A stretch of DNA of 64,000 nucleotides, taken from contig JAKBWA010000064.1 in the NCBI GenBank assembly GCA_021841025.1, forward strand, positions 1 through 64,000, read 5' to 3'. The DNA comes from Bacillota bacterium (lineage in GTDB: Bacteria > Bacillota > Sulfobacillia > Sulfobacillales > Sulfobacillaceae). Below are positions 10,295-20,892 of the stretch, piece after piece; within the stretch, counting starts at the first letter, position 1; each line of letters begins with the position of its first letter. A model generated the notes under the pieces. It was not told the DNA's origin. It worked only from the letters and a program-made list of their open reading frames with translations, and did not search any database. The translations under genes and the position numbers were made by a program.

Positions 10295-11057
10295 ATTATG
10301 TTCCTCCTCACATTTTTAAGAAGACCATCATCTAACTTTTATACGACTGAAGCGACTGAGACCTATGCATTCCGAAAAACCGACTATCGTGATCTGAATC
10401 CCTACGGACTCGTTCATCAAGAACCTTGTGATTCGTTTATCTACGGTCTTGATCAAAGCTTGAAGACGGATTTCTTTTCGTGCTGGCTCCAAACGGAACA
10501 ATTCCAATCAAATAAATCGGTATCCCTTAATCAATGGGAAAATCTGCCCATCACGGCAACGTGACTTTCTGTGCCACGCGAACAAGGATCAAATCCATGC
10601 GACTAGCCATCCAGATAATTCGTTGACGGATACTTATTGCGCTCTTCACAACCTGACTGTTCGAATCGTCGGGTAAACTGTGTCTGTCACACCAAACAAT
10701 ATGCGAGAACAGAGTTGGCTTTGGAAAGATTTCTCTGGTCCCGCCGCAGTACCGTACTCACAGTCCACATGCTTAAGACCTTTAATCTGATTACGTGGGC
10801 TCAGATACAGTAGAACTACCTTGCTTCTACACTAACAGATAGCTAGCCACTTGAGACGAGCGCAACTTTTTGCCTCACGGAACACGGCTTGTATCCTACC
10901 GATTATTTATAATAACAGGAAGTTCTCTATTCTGGGAACTCAACTCTTGACGTAGCTATTTTTATGGTTTTTTTCTGTTCTTCTGGCATTAGGATTTCTT
11001 GCCCCATTTTGATATTATGAAGGTATCATCGGCGTAATAGGGTGTTGCGAATGTACA

Positions 11058-11693
11058 ATGAAGAAAGGAGCGCCGCGTCTTATGTCCAAGAAGCCTATTT
11101 CGTTCAAAAGCCAAAGCCGTCGCCGGCGGATGGAAAAACAGTATCGACCGCGCGTGCGCAAGCAAGTCCATGAATGGGACGATCTTGTTGACTACTGGCG
11201 TCTTTTTATCCGCAATCCATTCCAATTAGCAGGGCGAGCAGTGTGGACAGAGCGTATGCTGTGGAGCAACGCCATTGTGGCGGGTTTGCTTGCGGCGCTC
11301 CAGATATTTATTGTGGCGGGTTTTCACCTCCTGACCCTATTAAGTGCTACGATCGATACACTATTTGACGCGTTTCTTTTTTACTATGCTTTAAGCTGGC
11401 TTATCGTATGGGTCGTTAACCGCACTGAGCCGAGCCAACGACGTTACGACGTGGACATATTGCGCAGACAAGCTATCGTCTATTCAGGATGGCTTGTCAT
11501 TGGCGTATTGGCTCGGTGGATACCATTTCCATATGTCCCCGACCTCATAGGTCTGGTAGTTGTCGTGTTAGGAATACGGGCTGTTCGTTGGCTTTATAAC
11601 GTGACTTGGGTCCGGGCGGCAGTCAGTGTTCTCAGCGGTTCGGTAACCATTTGGGTCTTAATCGGAATTCTTAACCGAATATCAGGACTATAG
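11058..11693 (+). CDS. Membrane protein of unknown function
   Basis: 211 aa, basic N-terminus, several hydrophobic helices. Confidence 0.6.
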   Translation: MKKGAPRLMSKKPISFKSQSRRRRMEKQYRPRVRKQVHEWDDLVDYWRLFIRNPFQLAGRAVWTERMLWSNAIVAGLLAALQIFIVAGFHLLTLLSATIDTLFDAFLFYYALSWLIVWVVNRTEPSQRRYDVDILRRQAIVYSGWLVIGVLARWIPFPYVPDLIGLVVVVLGIRAVRWLYNVTWVRAAVSVLSGSVTIWVLIGILNRISGL

Positions 11694-11775
11694 TTTTGAC
11701 ACAATGGTCCCTGAACTCACAAAGATTCTTCTTCTATCCCAATAGTGTCGTCAATTTTGAGGGGGCCAATTTTTA

Positions 11776-12843
11776 ATGAATATCGCCATTGTCAGCCGAA
11801 AATTATCCGGCCGCGGTGGCATGGAAACCGTCATCCAGACCCTGGGTCAAGTTGCCCAGGCTAAAAATATACCGCTAGCCCTCTGGGCCATGGGACAACT
11901 GGAAAACGACGAGTGGCTCCGGGGCATTCCCTTTCAATTTTCAAAAATTGACCAGGGAACCGGACGCCGACTGCAACTCAAGGCCAAACTTCCTTTTTAT
12001 ATTGTAGCGCTGGCTCGCTTGTTACGCCGAAGCCAAGTCGACACACTGTTAATAACTGATCCGATATTCGCCGAAGCTGCTTATAGAGCTCGCTATTTAA
12101 CCAATCGGAGAATCCGGATTCTTTCATGGCTCCACTTTTCTCTCGACAAACTGGCTAATGTTCCAAGTTTAGCAAAAGCCGATGGGCACCTAGCCATTTC
12201 GCAAGGGATCAAGCGGCAACTGGAGGCCATAAATATCACGACCCCTATCCATGTTGTCCATAATCCTCTGTCCTACAATTTCAATCCGGCACGAATTCAA
12301 CCTTCCACTCCCGGGCTCCTCTTATACGTCGGCCGATTGAACAATCGCCAAAAGCGGCTTGACGTTTTATTCCATGCGCTCTCACAAATTAACGATTCAT
12401 GGCAATTAGACATTGCGGGTGACGGTCCGGATTCGGCATGGTTGCAAAACATGACTCACGAACTTGGCATCAACGGCAAAGTCGCATTTAAGGGATGGCA
12501 ACCCGATCCTTGGGGACATTTTCAACCGTCCGCTTTGGTACTCACTTCTGATTTCGAAGGGTTTCCGATGGTTCTCGTTGAAGCCTTGGCACGCGGAATT
12601 CCCGTTATATCGACTAATTGCCCCACCGGTCCAGAAGATATTGTGGAAAACCACAAGAACGGCCTATTAGCGGAAGCCGGATCAGTCGCGTCTGTGCGGG
12701 ACGCTGTGCGAGTGGCTTTGGAACAAGAATGGCCGTGGGAGTGGACTCCGCAAGCAATTCAACACAACGCCCTCAAACACTATAATGCATCAGGTGTTTT
12801 CGACCATATGTCCACGGCCATTCAATCTATTCCTGTGAGGTGA
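11776..12843 (+). CDS. GT4-family glycosyltransferase
   Basis: GLLLYVGRLNNRQKRLDVL; TSDFEGFPMVLVEALARGIPVISTNCPTGPEDIV. Confidence 0.9.
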   Translation: MNIAIVSRKLSGRGGMETVIQTLGQVAQAKNIPLALWAMGQLENDEWLRGIPFQFSKIDQGTGRRLQLKAKLPFYIVALARLLRRSQVDTLLITDPIFAEAAYRARYLTNRRIRILSWLHFSLDKLANVPSLAKADGHLAISQGIKRQLEAINITTPIHVVHNPLSYNFNPARIQPSTPGLLLYVGRLNNRQKRLDVLFHALSQINDSWQLDIAGDGPDSAWLQNMTHELGINGKVAFKGWQPDPWGHFQPSALVLTSDFEGFPMVLVEALARGIPVISTNCPTGPEDIVENHKNGLLAEAGSVASVRDAVRVALEQEWPWEWTPQAIQHNALKHYNASGVFDHMSTAIQSIPVR

Positions 12844-13798
12844 AAAACCCCCAGGTATCGCAAATCATGCGGTCTATGTCCCGTGAGTAGTGCGGTTTGA
12901 ACCGTAACTCCGTTTCAGCTTTATGGATATCCGCGACTAAAACCGGAGGATCCCCCGCCCTTCTCGGGCTGCGGTGCGGATTAACGGGTAAGCCGGTAAC
13001 CCTGGCATATCCATCCATGACTTCCTGAACCGAATGCCCGTGACCAGAACCGACATTAAAGGCTTGAGAAATTCCTCCTTCTTGCAAATAATGAGCGGCT
13101 TGCAAATGAGCTTCTACCAGGTCATACATATGAATATAATCCCGAATGGCGGTCCCGTCCGGCGTCGGGTAATCTGTCCCATAGATTTCCGGTTGTTCAT
13201 TCCGAATTAGTGCCATGGCAATTCGAGGTAATAAATGAGTTTCCGGGTCATGCGATTCCATGACGCCTTCCACGCTTCCGGCGACATTAAAATAACGTAA
13301 GGCCACCCAGGGTTGAGCATAGGCTTTATCATACGAGCGCAATATTTCTTCAAATTGCCATTTACTGATTCCATAAGGACTTATGGGTGCCTTCACAGCC
13401 TCCTCGGGAATAGGTACCAATTCCGGGGTGCCATACACAGCAGCTGACGACGAGAAGATGATCGGAATCGACCCGTTCTCTCGTATGTAGTCCAGCATCG
13501 CCAAAGGGGCTATAAGATTCTCCTGAAAATATCGCGCTGGCTCCCGAACTGATTCCGACACAACAATTAAGCCAGCACAATGATATATTACGCTGATGTG
13601 ATAGGTCGCGTAAATTTTTTGCCAAATCTGCTTGTTTCCGATCGATCCCCGGAACAAAGGAATATCAGGCACTTGGCTGGGAATATCCCGGTAATCAAAG
13701 ATAACCGGGATTTCCCCGCGCTTCTTTAATACAGCGGCTAACGACTGCCCCACATACCCCAGTCCACCCGTAATCAAGGCGGCATCAGGCTTTGCCAT
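12827..13798 (-). CDS. galE: UDP-glucose 4-epimerase
   Basis: ITGGLGYVGQSLAAVL Rossmann motif; SSSAAVYG; YGISKWQFEEIL. Confidence 0.9.
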   Translation of the reverse strand: MAKPDAALITGGLGYVGQSLAAVLKKRGEIPVIFDYRDIPSQVPDIPLFRGSIGNKQIWQKIYATYHISVIYHCAGLIVVSESVREPARYFQENLIAPLAMLDYIRENGSIPIIFSSSAAVYGTPELVPIPEEAVKAPISPYGISKWQFEEILRSYDKAYAQPWVALRYFNVAGSVEGVMESHDPETHLLPRIAMALIRNEQPEIYGTDYPTPDGTAIRDYIHMYDLVEAHLQAAHYLQEGGISQAFNVGSGHGHSVQEVMDGYARVTGLPVNPHRSPRRAGDPPVLVADIHKAETELRFKPHYSRDIDRMICDTWGFFTSQE

Positions 13799-14019
13799 TT
13801 ATTGAAAATCCTCCCTCTCGTTTACTATGGCTATGGTATCACGCTTCTTCAGGTGAATCCACGATTTACGGTGCATCTTCCTTGATTGCGTGACACAACA
13901 GTGCCATTGAGGATGAAAACCACACTATGCTTTACTGCACCGTGACACAATTCTCGCGCCAGACTTTTCATAGGAAAAACACTCATCACAATGAGATCAA
14001 CAAGCTAAAGGAACAATAT

Positions 14020-15111
14020 CTACGGTGGGCTACGAAGTCGCGGGCTGGCAGAAAATGTCTCATCGCCATAGTTATATAACTGGTACCGGAGAGTTTCGGG
14101 AAGAGTAGGCAAGGCCTTATCCGCTAGCCCCAATAGTGATCCCGTGACGAGACAGCGCGTCAAGGGATCATACCCGTTCCGGGAGGACAGAAACAAAACA
14201 TCTGTCCACGTGGAGTGTCCCCATAGGATAGCGGCAATAATACCGGCAACATTGGGTACCACATGATCGGCCGGATAGTAATGACAGGACTCTGCGAGTT
14301 GAGCACTCCATAGAGTCCACGGTGTTCCTCGGTGAAATTCACTGAGCGTCCATTCGCCGATAACCCGCGTTTGACTGTACGGTGACAGACGACCAAGAGT
14401 TGTGCGAAAGGTCATGAAGAAATCCGGTCTCTCCGTTACCACAATGAGAGCACCGACCATGGACAGCCACGCACTAGCGGCCTTGGCCTCTCCGCGGTAG
14501 CCTGCGCCGTCGCGCCATGCCGCTGCGTTCGCCCGCCGCAGGCTTGCGGGTTGCAGTAATCCGCCCAGCACGGCACGCCTGAGCGCCCCCGTGCTCCTAC
14601 TAAAAATATCGACAGTCCAACAGTCTGTCGGTCGGCCGCCAAAAAGCACTTCCATGAGTGTTGCCTGACGATACTTGGGCATTACCGAGAATGGAGTGTC
14701 CCACTGGAGGTCATCGCGCTGCATAATGGCTAATGCCGTCGGCCAATCGGCATAGTGCAAAAGGAGACTGTCTTGGTTCCGAGACATGTGGGGCAGAGTT
14801 TCTCGGATGCCCGCTTCCGCCCCCAACCAGGCTTGACGATACCGGTGGTTGCCCCCCGGAATGACCACGTGCCGGTCATCCAAGTGCAATACGAGAGGTG
14901 GATTGGGATCATCTGCATATCTCCACTCGGAGCGTTTCGGTAAGGTTTGGAGTCGAGACCAAAATTCCTGGCCGTTCCACGCCGGGGACGTTGGTGCCCG
15001 GAGCCAGGATTGCGAGACTCCTTGTTGGAGATCGTATCCCCGGGCCCAACTTGTTTGCAACATATACCGATACAAGAATGCAAGGTTATTAGTTTTGTCA
15101 GCTAGGATCAT
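14020..15111 (-). CDS. Hypothetical protein, possibly a divergent ADP-ribosylglycohydrolase-like fold
   Basis: 363 aa; C-terminal VPNVAGIIAAILWG...NGYDPLTRCLVTGSLLGLADKALPTLPETL resembles the ARH C-terminal motif. Confidence 0.45.
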   Translation of the reverse strand: MILADKTNNLAFLYRYMLQTSWARGYDLQQGVSQSWLRAPTSPAWNGQEFWSRLQTLPKRSEWRYADDPNPPLVLHLDDRHVVIPGGNHRYRQAWLGAEAGIRETLPHMSRNQDSLLLHYADWPTALAIMQRDDLQWDTPFSVMPKYRQATLMEVLFGGRPTDCWTVDIFSRSTGALRRAVLGGLLQPASLRRANAAAWRDGAGYRGEAKAASAWLSMVGALIVVTERPDFFMTFRTTLGRLSPYSQTRVIGEWTLSEFHRGTPWTLWSAQLAESCHYYPADHVVPNVAGIIAAILWGHSTWTDVLFLSSRNGYDPLTRCLVTGSLLGLADKALPTLPETLRYQLYNYGDETFSASPRLRSPP

Positions 15112-15486
15112 GGCCTTTTTCCTGTCGTATTCGCACAGTTTTCCCCCCTAACGAATCCATGGGTTGCTATCACGCTTTTACTAACCCTACTAGGGGGCGG
15201 GAAATCATCCCGCGACTATCAGTAACAGTATTACCATGGACAGAACTTCCGCAATAGACGTGATAAGACTTGAGGATCCCAGGCATCTGTCTGCCCGCCG
15301 CGATCCTCCGCTAGCCGCTCTCCCCAGGGGCCGTTTCGGTTAACCATGTTTTGGTTCCCCTGGGTTTCCGTAGTAAATCCCGCACAATTTTGCCACAATG
15401 CTTGTATTCCGTACATAATGACACAATCATGCCATCCCAAAGTCGATCTATGCCTAACACAACTCAGGGGCAATTTTTCAGAAGAA

Positions 15487-15963
15487 CTAACCGAAAACTT
15501 GACGGATAATCGTCAGGTCATCTTGATTCATCCGGGCCACAGGAATGTCAGTGAGATCCCACCATTTCAAGTCCAATAGTTCTTGCGGCTCCGGCACCAA
15601 CGCATCTCGTTGATCCGACCAGGTTACCTGGTAGTAAAACCGCAAGGAGTGAAATGGATGGCGGAAAAAAGTTATAAAGCTCTCGCGCATGCCGATCATG
15701 GTCTTTACTTGAATTCTCAAGCCCGTTTCCTCGAAGAATTCCCGAACCAATCCACCCTCCAATGATTCCCAAGGCTCGATGCCGCCACCCGGCAAATCCC
15801 ATTTCTCACTAAACTTCGATAAAGACAACAAAATTGTTCCATCGTGAATCAACAACCCATAAGCCCCCGGCCGAAACCGTACCTCCGTGGGCTCAAATTC
15901 ATGGATTCTACCAGACAAATCCGATATTCTCAGAGGTTCGTTAGGCGGATTAGGTTTTGGCAT
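15487..15963 (-). CDS. NUDIX hydrolase (start at MPKPNPP, overlapping glcF)
   Basis: Nudix box GGGIEPWESLEGGLVREFFEETGL. Confidence 0.88.
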   Translation of the reverse strand: MPKPNPPNEPLRISDLSGRIHEFEPTEVRFRPGAYGLLIHDGTILLSLSKFSEKWDLPGGGIEPWESLEGGLVREFFEETGLRIQVKTMIGMRESFITFFRHPFHSLRFYYQVTWSDQRDALVPEPQELLDLKWWDLTDIPVARMNQDDLTIIRQVFG

Positions 15964-17182
15964 GAAGTTCCTCCCTCTGGGCATGTTTTTCTGCCTGTTG
16001 CGCAGTCTGCTCCAAATAGATAGCAATATGCTGTACAGCTTCAGTATTGCCATTTTGGCGTTGCATTCCTTGACGCATTTGTAAATGGCACCCGGGATTA
16101 TTGACAACAACCACATCAGGCGAAAGATCCTCTAATCGCTTCATTTTGCTATCTAAGATCCGTGAGGCCCATTGGGGATGTTCGATATTATAGACCCCGG
16201 CAGACCCACAACATCGGTCTTGTTCGGGATAGGCAATAAAGGTGTCCCCGTCAACCGCCTTAAGGAGCGCCACCGCATCTTCACCCGCATGCTCGACATT
16301 GACAAGATGACAGGAATTCTGCAAAACAACACGCCGCCCTGTGCCCTCCAAAGGGACTTGCAACGACACATCCTTAAAAACCGTTGCCCAGTCGCGCACA
16401 CGTTTGCTGAAAAGCCGGGCCCTATCTGCCCACTGTAGATCACCGTCTAAGAGCTCTCCATATTCCATGAGCATCGCTCCACAGCCCCCTGCCGTGTTTA
16501 CAATGAGAGATTCCGAGGCATATTCAAATGCTCGAATGTTACTACGGGCCATTGCTTTGGCTTCTTCAATATGTCCACTGTGCAAATGCAACGCCCCGCA
16601 ACATCCCTGTCCAGGGGGGCTGATTGTCGCAATCTGGCCACGCATTAAGAGATTTTTTGCTGCTTGGTTGACATCTGCAAACTGTGCCGACATCACACAC
16701 CCCTCAAAAAATTGCACAGAGTCTTTGGGAGTTTTGGTCATCGGCAATGAATCAATGTCATGCTCTTTATAACCCAGCAGCGAAATCAAGGATTTAACAG
16801 CACGAGGCTGCAGAACATGCTGAAGTCGTGAGGCAATCTGAATTGCCCTGCGCAAGCGAGACGGTCGTTTAACCAAAAACAATATTTGTTTCACAGCAAA
16901 AGAGACAGGACGCTTGCGTTTCTCCCTAAGAAGATTGCGGCCAGTCTCCAGCACTCGGTGATATCGCACTCCCGACGGGCACGCCATTTCACAGGCTCGG
17001 CAATCCAAGCAATATGTTAGTGATTCTTCGAGGCCCGGTCCCACCTCGATTTCTTCCCGAATTGCCGCCTCAACCATCGCAATTCGTCCTCTGGGCGAAT
17101 GCAGCTCGTTACTCGTCACCTGGTAGGTTGGACATGCGGGCAAACAAAATCCACACTTATTACAGTGTTCAATTTCTTCCAT
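15950..17182 (-). CDS. glcF: Glycolate oxidase iron-sulfur subunit
   Basis: Two ferredoxin-type clusters (CNKCGFCLPACPTYQ; CLDCRACEMACPSGV) and two CCG-type motifs (GCCGALHLHSGH; CCGSAGVYNI). Confidence 0.9.
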   Translation of the reverse strand: MEEIEHCNKCGFCLPACPTYQVTSNELHSPRGRIAMVEAAIREEIEVGPGLEESLTYCLDCRACEMACPSGVRYHRVLETGRNLLREKRKRPVSFAVKQILFLVKRPSRLRRAIQIASRLQHVLQPRAVKSLISLLGYKEHDIDSLPMTKTPKDSVQFFEGCVMSAQFADVNQAAKNLLMRGQIATISPPGQGCCGALHLHSGHIEEAKAMARSNIRAFEYASESLIVNTAGGCGAMLMEYGELLDGDLQWADRARLFSKRVRDWATVFKDVSLQVPLEGTGRRVVLQNSCHLVNVEHAGEDAVALLKAVDGDTFIAYPEQDRCCGSAGVYNIEHPQWASRILDSKMKRLEDLSPDVVVVNNPGCHLQMRQGMQRQNGNTEAVQHIAIYLEQTAQQAEKHAQREELHAKT

Positions 17183-17224
17183 GGCTACACGCCACGATGG
17201 CTGCGCACTTATAAGCCATACCCC

Positions 17225-19840
17225 CTACTCCCGAACTATCTTGGAAAAAATACCATACGGATCAAAGATCTTTTCTATCCGCCCTGTGATCGTCTGCCAG
17301 GGCAATTCCAGGACTTGTTGCCAGAAATGGTCCTTGACCCATTTTCTTGTAATCCCCGGGACCCGCGGCAACGCTTGATGCCGGGAATAAAGCTCGTATG
17401 CCCCGCTCCCCGGATACATAATCACTGCCAGGTCCGCTACTGGCTCCACCTCTGTTACGACGCTACCCAGTTCTGTGGGTTTTGTACCGCCTTCGGCCCA
17501 GCTGCCCTGATGCAAACTTTGCTCCTGCAGTTCTTGGCGAGTCTGTTCCCACTTTTGCCATGCCGCATCGTCGATATCCTGCCACTGGACCTCCAGACTT
17601 TGGTGTGCACAAAGTGCCTCGACCGTTTTTTGGATGGCAGCCACACCATCGGCTTGGTGCGAAATCCAAAGACGCGGACCTTCGTTGTTCCACCGAGTCA
17701 ATACCATGCCTTCGGGTCGGTTAGGGTGTTGACCCAACAGAAGACTAAGTCTCAACAAGGGATTTAGTTGGGAACTCGCAACATAGCCCCATAGGCCGCG
17801 GACAGGATATGGCCTTAAGCGTAAAATCACTCGAGAAATCACTCCCAGCGTACCCCAAGACCCAATGGCCAACTTGGTTACGTCATATCCTGCAACGTTT
17901 TTCATGGTCTTGCGGCCAAAGCGCATAGCCTCACCCAATCCGTCGACCCATTGCAGACCTAACACCACATCGCGCCAGCCCATCAAAAAACTGTGCCGCC
18001 AATGCCGTGCATTGGCGCCAATCAATCCCCCCACAGTGTCATGTCCGGTGCTCGGCAACATGGGTATATCCAAGCGGTCCTGTCGCAACAACTGCAACAA
18101 ATCCTTGGCCTCGATGCCGGCTTCAACTTCAATGGTCAGATTGTCTTGGTCATAGTCGACGATTTTCTTCATGGCCTTCATGCTCAATGGGGTATCGGGT
18201 GCTCCTCCAATAAAAGGCCACTTTTGAAAGCTTCCACCCACGGAGAGACGACGTCCCTGTTGTCCTGCCTCAAGAATGGCATCTTGAAGCTGCGAGTCAT
18301 TCTGCGGGCTCCACATCTTTGGCCACGCATGAGATTCACCGGATGGAGGAAAATCGATCTGACGCGCAGGCGGAGCTAAGACCACTTTGACCGGGTTAAA
18401 TAATGTCTGCGGATCGAAAGCTTCTTTGATGCGAACCATCACTGAACGTTCCTTGTCACTGTACATCAGGTCCAAGTTTTCGATCTTATCAATCCCAATG
18501 CCATGTTCTCCGGTAATCGCTCCGCCACGAGCAACACAGGCTTGCAAAATAGCACGGTCAGCTTGCTTCATGCGGTCGACTTCATCGGCATCCCCCGGGT
18601 TATACGTGATAATCGGGTGCAGATTGCCATCGCCGGCGTGAGCCGCACAAAAAATGTCAAATCCAAACTGGCGCCCAATGTTTAACACATCATTCATCAT
18701 ATCAGCTAATAATGGACGAGGAACAGTCACATCTTGGATCCACAAGTGAGGAGCCAGCCTGGCGGCGGCTCCATAGTGGGCCCGGCGTCCTCGCCAAAAA
18801 TTGTCTGCCTCTAACTCAGTTGCCGCAATCTTGAGGTCTTCTACACCGTATTGACCTAATATCTCTTGAATGGCAGTGACCTCCAAAGAAATTTCTCTGG
18901 GATCTCCATCGACTTCAATCAACAAGACAGCACCCGCATCCACAGGATACCCCGCATGGACAAAGGACTCGACCAATTGCAATGACTTCTTATCCAGCAA
19001 TTCTAAGGTGGACGGAATAATTTGACTGGAAATAAGCTTCTGCACTGCCTCCAGAGCCTCTTCAGGGGATGCAAAAACAGCCAGCATGGTTTGCTTGGCC
19101 TCAGGTTGGGGCCAGATATCGAGCACTATTCGCGTAATGACAGCCATGGTTCCCTCAGAACCGCTCAAAACACCGGTAAAGTCCAGCCCAGCTCGGAAGT
19201 CACGCGCCGGAGGCGTCCACACCACACTTCCGTCTTCTAACACGACTTGCAGCTGAATTACATGATTTGTTGTCACACCGTATTTAATACAATGCGGACC
19301 TCCCGAATTTTCCCCCACATTTCCCCCAAGAGTCGAGATCTTATGACTTGCGGGATCGGGGGGATAGAAGAATCCCTGTGCCGATAACGCTTCCTGCAAA
19401 TCAGCATTGATAACTCCGGGTTCTACCTCTGCTTGTCTATTCACCGTATCCAGCGCAATAATGCGGCGCTGACTGGTTAAAACCAAGATCACCCCCCCTA
19501 TGACCGGTGTCGTGCCTCCGCTTAAATTGGAAGACGAGCCGCGGGCAATAAGGTATACATGGTGTTTATGGCACATCTTGACCACACGCTGCACGTCGTC
19601 AGCGTCCAAGGCAAACACGACCACGTCAGGAACATGTCTTTCCCCGGTCCCATCATAGCTGAAAGCCATGCGTTGACCGTAATCATCCAAGATCTGAGCC
19701 GGGTTCATCACCTCCTTCAACTCACGAACAAATGCTGTAAGTTGATCAGCCCGCGTAGGTTTATGATGCACGGTGAGATGGCTGCGGTCTAACTGACCCG
19801 CAAGAACTTTTTTATCCATCTTGTCTGCCTTTCTACACAT
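17225..19840 (-). CDS. Fused FAD-linked glycolate oxidase, GlcD-like N-half plus GlcE-like C-half
   Basis: 871 aa; GlcD signatures (RGSSSNLSGGTTPVIGG, GNVGENSGGPHCIKYG, HAGDGNLHP, GEHGIG), then a second FAD_binding_4 region (VGGSFQKWPFIGGAPDTPLS; TVGGLIGANARHWRH; MKNVAGYDVTKLAIGSWGTLG). Confidence 0.88.
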   Translation of the reverse strand: MCRKADKMDKKVLAGQLDRSHLTVHHKPTRADQLTAFVRELKEVMNPAQILDDYGQRMAFSYDGTGERHVPDVVVFALDADDVQRVVKMCHKHHVYLIARGSSSNLSGGTTPVIGGVILVLTSQRRIIALDTVNRQAEVEPGVINADLQEALSAQGFFYPPDPASHKISTLGGNVGENSGGPHCIKYGVTTNHVIQLQVVLEDGSVVWTPPARDFRAGLDFTGVLSGSEGTMAVITRIVLDIWPQPEAKQTMLAVFASPEEALEAVQKLISSQIIPSTLELLDKKSLQLVESFVHAGYPVDAGAVLLIEVDGDPREISLEVTAIQEILGQYGVEDLKIAATELEADNFWRGRRAHYGAAARLAPHLWIQDVTVPRPLLADMMNDVLNIGRQFGFDIFCAAHAGDGNLHPIITYNPGDADEVDRMKQADRAILQACVARGGAITGEHGIGIDKIENLDLMYSDKERSVMVRIKEAFDPQTLFNPVKVVLAPPARQIDFPPSGESHAWPKMWSPQNDSQLQDAILEAGQQGRRLSVGGSFQKWPFIGGAPDTPLSMKAMKKIVDYDQDNLTIEVEAGIEAKDLLQLLRQDRLDIPMLPSTGHDTVGGLIGANARHWRHSFLMGWRDVVLGLQWVDGLGEAMRFGRKTMKNVAGYDVTKLAIGSWGTLGVISRVILRLRPYPVRGLWGYVASSQLNPLLRLSLLLGQHPNRPEGMVLTRWNNEGPRLWISHQADGVAAIQKTVEALCAHQSLEVQWQDIDDAAWQKWEQTRQELQEQSLHQGSWAEGGTKPTELGSVVTEVEPVADLAVIMYPGSGAYELYSRHQALPRVPGITRKWVKDHFWQQVLELPWQTITGRIEKIFDPYGIFSKIVRE

Positions 19841-20264
19841 GTTTAAAAGTCATTCGTAAGCTTGCGCCCGGAACTTAGCTCAGCTAAAACCCCTATACCT
19901 GGACCAGACGCAACGTCTTGGCCGGCCAGAGGCTAGAGGCTCCATTCCCCCTTACACACTGCTCTTCCTCATCCAGGAATCTTTAAGAGGGTTATCCCAT
20001 TAAACCCATAACCCAGGATCTTTTCTGAACCCATTCACATAGCATTCGCGGCCTGCTAAATGTTGCACGAATTTTTTCTCGCGAACATGATCTTCCATGC
20101 TAACCCCCCCGTGCCTGTACATGGCAAAAGCCTGGACCGCTAGGGGTTCAACCTGTCACAACCCAGGCAACTGATATTGCAAAATGATATCCATTCACAG
20201 TGTGCTTACCTGTTTGTTCAAAACTGAAATGAATGCCCTGTTTGTTCAAGCCACTAGTCGGTGT

Positions 20265-20858
20265 TTACCAAATCAGGGCATGTCCCGGTAACGGACGGCG
20301 TCTCATCTCAACAAACTGCCGCAAGTCCTCTGTGAGCGGAACTTTCTGATACTCGGCTTCTTCGTTCTTGTTTTCACGAGGAATTTCTTCCATTGTATAC
20401 AACTCGTCCAATGAATCGATACGGTCAATAAAAAGCACACCTTCCAAGTGGTCCACTTCATGTTGAATAATACGGGCATCAAACCCTTCATACCCCCGCC
20501 GCAAGGAACGGCCTTGAGTGTCAGTACCCGAGATTTCAATGTATTCCGCACGACGTGTCTGCCCGTATATGCCGGGAACACTTAAACAGCCATCATAATC
20601 TTTGACTTCACCCCGCGCTCGAATGATCTTGGGATTAACAATAATTTCAGGCTCATCCATTTGGTTGCCTTTCCAAATAAACACCCGTTTGGATGATCCA
20701 ATTTGCGGCGCTGCAATTCCGTAAGCAGCCACAGTAGGCCATGTATCAAAAAGTTCTGTGATAAGCTTATGAATGTCGGCTGAAAAAGTTTTGACCTTCG
20801 TCGTTCGAGTTCGCAGAAAATCATTTTGTGTAGAAATTACCCAAATAGCTTGCTTCAA
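20265..20858 (-). CDS. def: Peptide deformylase
   Basis: YGIAAPQIG; GCLSVPGIYG; QHEVDHLEGVLFIDR. Confidence 0.9.
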   Translation of the reverse strand: MKQAIWVISTQNDFLRTRTTKVKTFSADIHKLITELFDTWPTVAAYGIAAPQIGSSKRVFIWKGNQMDEPEIIVNPKIIRARGEVKDYDGCLSVPGIYGQTRRAEYIEISGTDTQGRSLRRGYEGFDARIIQHEVDHLEGVLFIDRIDSLDELYTMEEIPRENKNEEAEYQKVPLTEDLRQFVEMRRRPLPGHALIW

Positions 20859-20892
20859 TAGACTCCCCTCATCTGCAACCGTGCTCAGTATC

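Noticed and set aside
10640-10690. tRNA T-arm-like CCTGACTGTTCGAATCGTCGGG
   Set aside because: Stem and loop lengths do not fit a T-arm, and no acceptor, D or anticodon arms could be assembled.
10295-11050. T-box leader for ilvE
   Set aside because: No conserved T-box AGGGTGGNACCGCG core seen on the minus strand.
15231-15473. 80-aa minus-strand ORF
   Set aside because: No motif, and overlapping opposite-strand ORF; could not be supported.
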